Source of the DNA: Cladophialophora immunda
Lineage: Eukaryota > Ascomycota > Eurotiomycetes > Chaetothyriales > Herpotrichiellaceae
Direction: 5' to 3'
Length of the DNA: 64,000 nt
Assembly: GCF_000835495.1 (NCBI RefSeq)
Contig: NW_015622542.1
Location: 6,757,936-6,821,935 of the forward strand
This document shows positions 56,100 through 64,000 of this stretch, piece by piece. Each line of letters starts with the position of its first letter. The first letter of the stretch is position 1. The translations under genes and the position numbers were made by a program. Below the pieces are notes generated by a model. It worked only from the letters and a program-made list of their open reading frames with translations. It was not told the DNA's origin and made no database searches.

Positions 56100-56393
56100 T
56101 CACAACTTCATCTTCGCCGCCCCCTCGCGCTTGTCCTTGCCGTGCCCACGCTCAAATGCCCGCGCCACGCGATCCAGCACGTCCTCCCGCGCGGGGTGGT
56201 CGCGCCCATCAAGCCATCGCTGCACGGTCTTGGCGTCGGCGTCCTTCCTGGCACAATGCTGCTGTGCGTACTGTTGGTCTTGGGGGCGGTGGTGGTGGTG
56301 GCCGCCGCTGGTGCTCCCGCTCTTCACGCTGGTGGTGCTCCAGGCGTGATGGCGGGGGGATTTGGTGGTGTCTGAAGATGTTGGGGGCGGCAT
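56100..56393 (-). CDS. Possible small protein with HTH-like C-terminus, 97 aa
   Basis: Open minus-strand frame from an ATG at 56393. The first 50 residues are Pro/Ser/His-rich. The second half reads like a compact charged helical unit, DADAKTVQRWLDGRDHPARE, then DVLDRVARAFERGHGKDK. The shape recalls a DNA-binding or cell-division-type helix-turn-helix, but no family is recognised. It lies alone in a 5-kb gene-poor stretch and overlaps GC-rich plus-strand shadows. The frame extends upstream without a better start. It could be spurious. Confidence 0.4.
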   Translation of the reverse strand: MPPPTSSDTTKSPRHHAWSTTSVKSGSTSGGHHHHRPQDQQYAQQHCARKDADAKTVQRWLDGRDHPAREDVLDRVARAFERGHGKDKREGAAKMKL

Positions 56394-59300
56394 CGTCGGA
56401 CGCTTCTGCTGGTTCTGTCGGTCCTCTGGATCTCTTGTCGTCGTCTTCTGGTTGTGTTGCGTTGCGTTGGTGTTGTGCTTGTCGAGCTGCAGAAATGGGA
56501 GACGGATCGGTCCCTTCTTGCGGCGTGGTGGAAGAATGTCTCGTCGATGGACTCTCGAGGAGAGGAAGATGGAGATGACGACAACAGGAAGTGTCCTTCC
56601 TCCCGTTCCTCCGCGTCCAAGTCCCTGGCAACGGCAAGGATCCAAAGATGTTTCCGGCTGGATTCGGTAGAGGAGAGAGCAAGACGTGCCCTGGTCCGCC
56701 GTTACCTGATGATGCTGTTTTCTCAGAAGGCTCAGTCAGGGAGTAATGTGTGTAGGTTCAGTCACTATATTCACATCAAAAAAGCTAGGACCCGGGAGAG
56801 AAGAGGTAAGAACACTGGCGACCCAGTGGAGGGGTCCAAGAGGATATATCAACCAGACAGAATATTCTCGTTAGCAGCAGCCACCGAGTTCCATCCCGGT
56901 TGGTAGCGTAGTAATGTGACGGGAAAGGAAATGGTCCAAGCGGTACTTGTGTGCTGGATGTGTGACCAGCAAAGGTTCTCATGAGGTTTGGCTGGGTGTG
57001 GCCTACAAAGGTGCGATTGCGATGACGGCGTCTCCTCATCGGGGCCCTACCGCTTGTATCCATCGCGTCTGCCCGGGTGTGCGATGGCAGATTATCAAGA
57101 AACTCGCAGGTTCTCTAGCTTCTGCTCCCCGTTGAGATGTACCAAGCAGGGAGGTGCATTTTCGCGGCCAAAAGTCCCATGCGTGTCTGGAGAATGTACT
57201 GAAGTGGATCCGTGTCCGACGAGTCTCCATGAGCAGGAGTAAGCAAAGCATGCAAGCAAGCACAGCAAAAGCGAGGAAACTCGGATATCGATCCCCACAG
57301 ATGAGCTCCATGACTACTCAAGAAGCCGAACAGCGAGGAGGAAATGAGTAAGCGGACGAACAGAGGGCCAGAAGAGCCTTTGGAGGCGTCGAGGCCACAC
57401 AAAAGTCCTGCCTGAATCTTCAGGAGACCAGATTGCTTGGCCGTCAGCAAGGACTTTGGGCGGGCCTTTGTTCTCACCGGTGATCGGCATGGGCGGGGAC
57501 CCTGAAGGGTTGGCATTCATCAGACCTCAGGTGATGGTGACGAGCCGTGGGAGAGAACGGCCAGGGGCGTAGTCCGTAAACAGTGAGCACTGCTGCTGAG
57601 AGCATAGCACGGAACAGCATGAAGCCAAAGCTCCACTGGACGGTCAGCAGCCAAGCCGACGCTGATGAATGGAGGAGGGAGAAGGGAGGATGGACACAAT
57701 TATGAGCTGCTTTGGCCCCTGGGACGCTGGGAAGATGGAACGATGGGACCCGGGAACAGCCTGCGATCCGCCAACGGGCGCTTAACCATGCATCATCTCT
57801 GGGGAACAGAAGAGAGCCTGAGTCGACCTCGAGAGAGCAGCAAAACCACCACCACCACCACCACCACCTCCTAACGAACAAAAGTCCTCAGAGGTCCTGG
57901 ATCAGGTGACGGGCTCTTTTGGTTTGAGACAAAGAGCCACCTGCCCGGTGGGTAGTGATGGCGGTGATTGCTCCCATGCGTCGTTTTCGTTTCTCACAAA
58001 AGCACACAAAACAACAGAGAACCAGATCCCCTCCCATCAACGAAAAGGGGATTGATTGTCAGAGAGAAAGAGGGAACCACGCGGCCTTTCTACATCATCA
58101 TCATCATCATCATCCTCCCTTCAGCCCGGCCGGCAGGTTTGCGCTGGCCCTGGCCCGCGTCTGCGTCGGGCTTCTGCAAGGGCAATAGTACCAACGGCAG
58201 ACCTACATTGTAGTACTGCTCGGAGTAGTACTCGGTACGGAGTGCAGCTGACCCTAACCATGAAGCCCACTCGAGGGGGCCAAACTCCCACACTGAACGA
58301 CCAGGCGAAACAGAGGGCAGAGCGACGGTTGCCTTGGGGGATACAAAACAGTAGTCGCCTTTTTTGTTTTCGTTTTTTCTTCTGAGAGGGATCTTTGGGG
58401 CAGGGGGGCGCCATCAATATTGTTATTATTTTGGAAAGGGAATTTTTGAAGCGAAACGGTTGGGATCCATGCGAACCATCCATTCATCCATCCATCGAGC
58501 ATCTTGAGGGTCCCTTTCTTTCCTTCCTTCTTTCTGTCTGTCTGTTTGCCCATCCTCCCTCCCTCCCTCACCCCACCTCCGTATCAAGTCGAGGCATCAG
58601 ATATACCGGGTACCGGGTACCACTACTAACTAGGACTTGGTACTTGGCCCATGCCATGCCATGCCTGGCCTGGCGACTCAGGCACAAGTGCATCTCCATC
58701 CGTGCCCCCGAGGAAAGGACCGCGCCCGCCCCGGTCAAGGCACAAGTAAGATGCTGATGCTGATGCCTCTGTTTTGATATGCTTTTCGCCACCCTGTCCT
58801 GCCTTGTCTCTTCTAGCTCGTTAGTCTTTAATCGCCCGTGGAACTTTTGTGAGTCAGAGACAGGGAGAAACAGAGGATCAGTGTCTTCAAGGAGGATCCC
58901 CCCCCCAATCCATCCATCCATCCATCCAGAATACCTAGGCTGGTGATCCAGGGGGAACCAAAGGTGAGAAAGTTGTGGAATCTTTGTATACCAATCCCCC
59001 CCTCCTTCGTGCCCTCCAAACAGCCGACCTATACTTACCCACCAACCACTCTTGTTCCCCTCGTTACTACAAAGGAAATAAGGGGGGCCCTTTTGAGGGA
59101 ACCTTTGCACGGTGGGTTGATGATGACCATTATTATTGACCAGCCTCGAACAGCTAGGCAGGTAAGCTCTTAACTGCTAGTTGATGCTTATGCCCTCCCC
59201 GTTCTCGTGCCTCATCCACCACCACCACTCGTCTCCCCCTGGCCCCCCGGCCTCGTCCCTATCATTCCTCCCTCCCGGAACGTCATCTCCAGGGGCAAAA

Positions 59301-59742
59301 AGGCGCACAAGGCGCACACACACACACACAACCCCCCCAAGGCAGCCGTATCGGCCTTTTTTTGCTCACGAGGCTTGCCAGAACCTCACTAAATGCCGGA
59401 TGATGATGAGGTGCCCCTTCTCTTTTCGCCACTGGCAGCGAAACAAACCGTGCATCTTCGCTCGCTACAAAGAGTCCAAAGTGGCCTGGCTTGCAGCATC
59501 TGGCGTTGTAGCTCTCTCTTGAGATTGGATGTGATCCTGCCTTGCTTCCCTCACATGCATCATTTCCCGTGTCTGTTGTACCTGCTCGACTACCGAATAC
59601 TTGCTTGCCCAGTTGTACTACGAGTGACAAACCCAACCCAACCCCTTCCCCGGCAGCCTTAAGGGCTGGCGTCCTGTGTTGCATACCTGTTCTATCCCAC
59701 ATTCAGCAGGTTGTGGCTTGAGGCTGTGGGTAGTGGGTAACC
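56394..59742. other. Long low-complexity region upstream of the Clr5-domain gene
   Basis: About 3.3 kb without a supported gene. It has several microsatellites: (ACC)n at 57845-57870, (CAT)n at 58093-58114, (CATC)n near 58909-58927, and (CA)n at 59315-59331. There are CT-rich runs between 58515 and 58575 and several homopolymer C runs. This density is higher than elsewhere in the window. It may be a long regulatory region or leader of the plus-strand gene at 59743. Confidence 0.45.
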
Positions 59743-61756
59743 ATGGGACCTCCTCCTCCTCCTCCTCCTCCCTCCTCTCGTCCCCGGCCGCCGACGACCA
59801 AGCCGGCCTTCAGACGAGTCCAATCAAAACAGACCCGCGATGTCGTTTTCGGCCCTCACAAGGACCGGATCGAAAAGTTGTATATCATCGACGAGCGTCC
59901 CCTGAACTGGATCATGGACCATATGAGAAAGGAGTATGGCATTAATCTTTCGTAAGAGAAAAAACCACCACCTGCCCCGGATCCTATCTGCCCACATGGT
60001 ATACTAACCGATACATCCCAGAGTCAAGCAGTACAAGAGTCAGTTGAAGACCTGGGGCCTCAGACACAAACTCACCAAGCGTGATGCCGCCTTCATCCTG
60101 AGGTTGCTGGACCAAGCCAAGCGTGAAGGCCGCGACGAGGTCGTCATCTTCTCCGGACACCCTCGACGACGAGAGGATATCGCAAAGTACATTGTGAGAA
60201 ATGACAAGGTGGAAGACGAAGACGCCCTGCTGTCCTGCATCACCGACGAGGACAAGACTCCCGATTACATCGCCTTCCCGGATGAACCTCAGCCGCCGCC
60301 GCCCTCCCATCTACCACCAACACCTCCATCCGCAAGCTCTTTTGGCTCCCTGGAGTCCCACGCCTCTTTCAGGCCCATATCCCCAATGAAGGTCCCAATC
60401 CCGTCCCCAGAGTCCAGCCCGCGACATTCGGGCGAGTTTTCGCACGATCTGAATCATGCGGCGGCTCTGTCAGGGCCCATATATGGTCATGAAGCAGTGC
60501 CTTTCGATCTGGGCATCGTCCGTGAGCATGCGTCGATGCATCAGGCAGGCTGGGCCCGCAGTCAGCCAGCCATCCCAAACATCCTGGGCCCGTTCTGGCG
60601 TGCGCAGCGAGAGCCGATTCCCTCCGGCTGGTGCCAGCTGTGGGACAACAATGACCCGAGCAAGCAGTGGCCGGCTGACTTTACCAACGCCGTGCTGTCG
60701 GCGACACCGGCTGTCGTCGAGGAGACCAGCGACTTTGAAATCGATATCTACCGGTTCGGCAACAACACCCACAGCCGGCAACTCAACGACAACAGCCTGT
60801 CCGCGGATTTCGTCATGTACTGCCTGTACTGGTTGATTTGTGCCGGCCAGAAAGACGCCAGATTCCAATCCAAGACGGAATATTACTTGACGAACGCCCT
60901 GTTTAGTTTCCTGTGCATGCTCACCAACGATACCTTCCCTGCCGGAGAATGCCTCGGGGCGCTGAGCATTGTATCGGTGCTGTTTGACTGCTACGGCCAG
61001 TGGGACAGGCTCTCCGAACTGCTGACCAAATGTGACGAGTTGACCAAGAACCATTGCGGGCTCGATAACCCACTGACCATGACCATCGAGTTCAAAAAGA
61101 ACATGCTCCAGCGCAGTGGTGCGGGTTGTCCACCGCATGACATTGCGCGCCTCTCGCACATCGTGACTCAGATGAAGATTTGCTTCTCTGAATCATCCGC
61201 GCCCGCCCTGACCGCCAGGTATAACCTGGCCTGGGCCATGCTGGAGAACGAGCTGAAAAAGGAAGTGTGGCCGCCCGAGAACTTTGAGGCCGCTCGAAGA
61301 GAGCTGCTGGATCTCACCCGCCAATGGGAGCAATATGGAGACGACCGCATCGAGACCATCATGGCCGCCGCCACACTGGCCAGGGCCACCTTCTATTGCG
61401 GCGATGCTGAAGGGGCCGAAGCCATCATTGTCCAATCTGTACTGCCTCGAGTGCGGAAGAACTTTCCCGATCAGCATGCGTATAGTTGGGAAGCAAAGCA
61501 TCGACACGCATTCTTCCTCTTCCAGCTGGCGAAAAAGGAGACGGGCGCGAGGAAGAGGAGCCATCTGCAACTGGGCGAACAGCTCCTGCGAGAAGTCGTG
61601 CGGAACAGGCATCGCATCCTGGGCGAATCCAACCCAAAATCCACTCACTCTTTCCGACTCCTCAGAGACATCCTCAAAGCCCAAGACAAGATGCTCGAGG
61701 CAGACACACTGTCCGAATGGTGTGAGCAACAACAGTCGCCATTCGGGGTACACTGA
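59743..61756 (+). CDS. Clr5-domain protein, 647 aa
   Basis: Nuclear-type protein with an N-terminal Clr5 domain, named after fission-yeast Clr5, a factor for silencing at heterochromatin and mating-type loci. Two exons, 59743-59951 and 60022-61756 (1944 bases), with a 70-bp intron containing a CTAAC branch site. The domain runs from about residue 40 to 90: LNWIMDHMRKEYGINLS ends exon 1, and VKQYKSQLKTWGLRHKLTK opens exon 2, so the intron cuts the domain. The protein starts with a proline run (MGPPPPPPPPSSRP) encoded by a CTC/CCT microsatellite. A Pro/Ser-rich linker follows (residues about 150-210). The long C-terminal half is helical and looks TPR-like (repeated blocks such as ARYNLAWAMLENELKKEVWP and HRHAFFLFQLAKKETGAR). 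In filamentous fungi the family is large and mostly uncharacterised. Confidence 0.88.
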
Positions 61757-62000
61757 CAGAGAGGAGACATACAACTAAATTCCCATCATGTCTCATGAGC
61801 AAGGAATCGACTCAATTAGGGCATCTCACTGCGCGTCGGCTCACGACCGACCAAAGTACGCAGGGGGCCCTCGATCGCCGCTGGCGAACCCGTCTTTTGT
61901 TTGCGGCCAGTTAGCATCGCTGTTCAAGCACGTCACGGACCAGGAGCACTCCGTCTCGGAACGTCTGCCACGAAGCAAACGGCCCCCAAACCTTCAGTCA

Positions 62001-62648
62001 TCAACTCCTTGGGTATCGGCGAGCCTTACATTCACCAATGCGGCCACCTGGCGCATCCTTGTTGAAGCCATACGTTCCATTCGTCCCGTAGCTGCTGGAG
62101 GTACTCGAAGCCGACATTGTGCGACTGATCATGCCGCCATCTAGCGATGACATGGCGTCCGACTCCCGTCTCGATTGGCACCGAGAAACGCTCTCGAAGT
62201 TGGAGCCGGGCGAAGCTTGCATTGACCCATAGACCGAGCCATTGCTGGAGCTATATCGCGGCGCCAGAGGGGGTCGCGAAGGGACAGGAATCGGAGACAC
62301 GCCTGTCGGTACATTTCCTGAGCTCGCGTCACGGGAGCTGTGCCTGGCCAGTTGAGGTTGAGGGTCGGCCTGTCCATGGCAAGTCCGCTTCCGATCTTGA
62401 TGGATTCGACTTTCGGAGTAACCTGTCGTTTGTGAGTACAATTCAGGTGAGAAGGACGAGAATGCTCACGCAGTCGTCTCCGATAGTCATCGCTTCTACG
62501 CCACCTTGCCGTGTCATCTCGCAGTGCTGTGATCATATGCTGCAGCAAAACCATTGAGTGATTGCGATGGGACTAGGGCCTTTGCAAAACTTACTCTCGG
62601 TGGTTCCGAATACGACTGGATGACATATCGGTCGCCTTTCTGTGGCAT
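62001..62648 (-). CDS. Unrecognised three-exon protein, 181 aa
   Basis: Proposed exons on the minus strand are 62648-62595, 62539-62470 and 62422-62001 (546 bases), with introns of 55 and 47 bp and normal GT-AG borders. The N-terminus reads MPQKGDRYVIQSYSEPPR, then MITALRDDTARWRRSDDYRR. The rest is Ser/Gly/Pro-rich and looks disordered, with a Tyr/Ser/Asn-rich tail. No family is recognised. Support is the coherent splice phases and the strong drop in gene-like sequence when introns are read through. The C-terminus ends in basic KARRYPRS. It faces the Clr5-domain gene tail to tail. Confidence 0.5.
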
Positions 62649-64000
62649 TGTCAGCCTACTGCTCGAGGCTGTGCTGTGGACCGGCCTCAAGCTACATTAT
62701 TCTCCATGACCTTTGCATCCCGGCCAAGGTACAAGGCCAGATCGGCCTCGACCACGTCTCGCGATATCCCTTCTTTCGGGATGGCAAATGTGCTATACTG
62801 AGGCATGGCCATTCACAATATGTCCTTGGGGGTACAGTTGCGTTGTGGGGGTCTCAGAATCTGATGCGAGCAGCCAAGCGGAAGGATTCATGCAAGGAAG
62901 CTTTGGGACGGAGCGATCATCAGTGGCGAGAAAGAAAGATGAAAACCAGGATCGCGGGGGTTGCTGCTGAAATAACGGAGCGGGAGAGCTGGTGGGAGGG
63001 AGCTGGCCGGGTTGCGAGTTGCCAATCGACGCCAGGTGGGAGAGCTTCGAGACCTCGAGCGCGCAAGAGCGGGGTACTGGCCTGCCCGTCGATTGTCCCT
63101 CCAAGCCGAAGAGCCTCAGGTCGACGACGTCCAACTCCAACCGGTGAGGGTCACGACCCGTATCGTTGTGGCCGTCCAGAGGGCCACGTAGGCCGTGGAT
63201 GCAAGCCATCAACCCTTATCCACCAATATCATGACCCGGGGGAGCTCGCGAAGGGAGACAAGAGCTGCTTGTCCATCGAGTTGGACAGCTCTTGACACGG
63301 GCGGGTGGGCCAACGAGCTTGTGGCTTGCAGGTCGCTTGCTGCAGGGCTCGTGGGTAGCCGAGACACCTGATCCAGACGAGACTTTTCCCGCCCGCAACG
63401 ATGCTCGGACCAGAGAGTATATATACAACAAACGGGACAGAGAGCTGACAGTGATGGATTTGGAAGGGAGGAAGAAAATACGAAACACCACAAAGCAGAG
63501 GGAGGCAAGAGCCCCAGCAAAGTCAGCAGCGACCAGGAAGAAGCCAATGCATTCCAACTCGGATAGCAGGCTCGGCTAGACCAGCACAGCACCAACGTCC
63601 CTGGTAAAGCCGGTTACGAGCAAGCAAATCATGGCCATCATGCAGCATGAATAAGCGGTGGAATCGAGATCCCTTCCTGTGCGGGAGTCCAAGGAAAACC
63701 ACCAAGCGTCTGCATCGTGCATCTAGTACAAGGCCATCCAAATTTCAGCTTTTGGTGCCCAATTCTCTGTGAAAATCAATTCTACCCAGTCCGGGCTACC
63801 CATGCCAGGAACGCCAAGGGGCTCACGGATGTCCCTATGGCATAGTCAGCGTCCCGGCCTGAGTTTTCTGCTGTCGGCAGAGAATCCAACGGCAGACAGA
63901 GATCGAGATTTCCGGAAACTTATAGGTTATAGGTGAAGAGGAGGACGTCGGAGGCCATTGGAGTCAAGGCAGACTCACGTGCCCCCGAGAAAACCAGCCT
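62649..64000. other. Right-end region, no supported gene
   Basis: Only overlapping shadow frames on both strands. A TATATATA string lies at 63418-63425, but no gene start within reach supports a promoter call. A gene may begin beyond the window. Confidence 0.4.

Noticed and set aside
55925..56578. 217-residue plus frame rich in Val/Ser/Cys
   Set aside because: It arises from TCGTCG/GTCGTC skew; the opposite-strand small frame is more protein-like.
63418..63425. TATATATA as a possible promoter
   Set aside because: No supported gene start is close on either strand inside the window.
1..64000. CRISPR arrays, rRNA genes, integrated viral genes
   Set aside because: None seen; spliced fungal genes throughout rule out a prokaryotic or viral segment.

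Overview
The window is nuclear DNA of a filamentous ascomycete (Pezizomycotina). The evidence is: spliced genes with introns mostly 47-90 bp long carrying GT-AG borders and CTAAC/TGAC-like branch sites; three Zn2Cys6 fungal transcription factors; a Clr5-domain protein; a fungal GPI-anchored Thr/Ser-rich wall protein; and many conserved fungal housekeeping genes. Seven exact intergenic copies of TACGGAGTA were noted. Genus cannot be fixed from sequence alone; a Eurotiomycetes-type fungus is a guess. Coordinates of spliced genes were worked out by hand from splice borders, and all total exon lengths are divisible by three.

Layout. 0.8-12.3 kb: a possible small catabolic cluster. It has a Zn2Cys6 regulator (780-3478), a sugar-porter MFS transporter (4388-6096, minus) divergent from a DUF1479 Fe(II)/2-oxoglutarate-type oxygenase (6895-8290), and a second Zn2Cys6 regulator (9742-12287, minus). 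12.3-17.0 kb has no supported gene. 17.0-29.8 kb is a conserved block: proteasome assembly chaperone 4, a carnosine N-methyltransferase-like (N2227) enzyme, an Hsp70-like ATPase with a disordered N-terminus, an ER Hsp70 (LHS1/HYOU1 type, ending KDEL), and the tubulin-like Misato/DML1 protein. 29.8-33.6 kb is gene-poor and holds what looks like a decayed copy of the last DML1 exon. 33.6-35.0 kb is a GPI-anchored protein with W-x-[DE]-W repeats, interrupted by a 488-bp assembly gap.

35.0-40.4 kb is an accessory island: a 487-bp foldback element with 183-bp inverted arms, degenerate 99-bp tandem repeats, and two reading frames each broken by one in-frame stop. 40.4-43.8 kb holds a third Zn2Cys6 regulator beside an extended-SDR reductase. 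44.8-50.2 kb has an F-box protein divergent from an EDEM/Htm1-type GH47 protein with a PA domain. 50.5-54.6 kb has an unrecognised Pro/Ser-rich protein and an APH-fold protein that has lost both key aspartates (predicted pseudokinase). 54.6-59.7 kb is long and low in genes, with microsatellites and one small possible gene. The end holds a Clr5-domain protein (59743-61756) and an unrecognised three-exon gene (62001-62648, minus).

Several genes share a proteostasis theme (LHS1, EDEM, PAC4, Hsp70-like, F-box), but nothing shows that this linkage is more than chance. No rRNA, tRNA or CRISPR was found.
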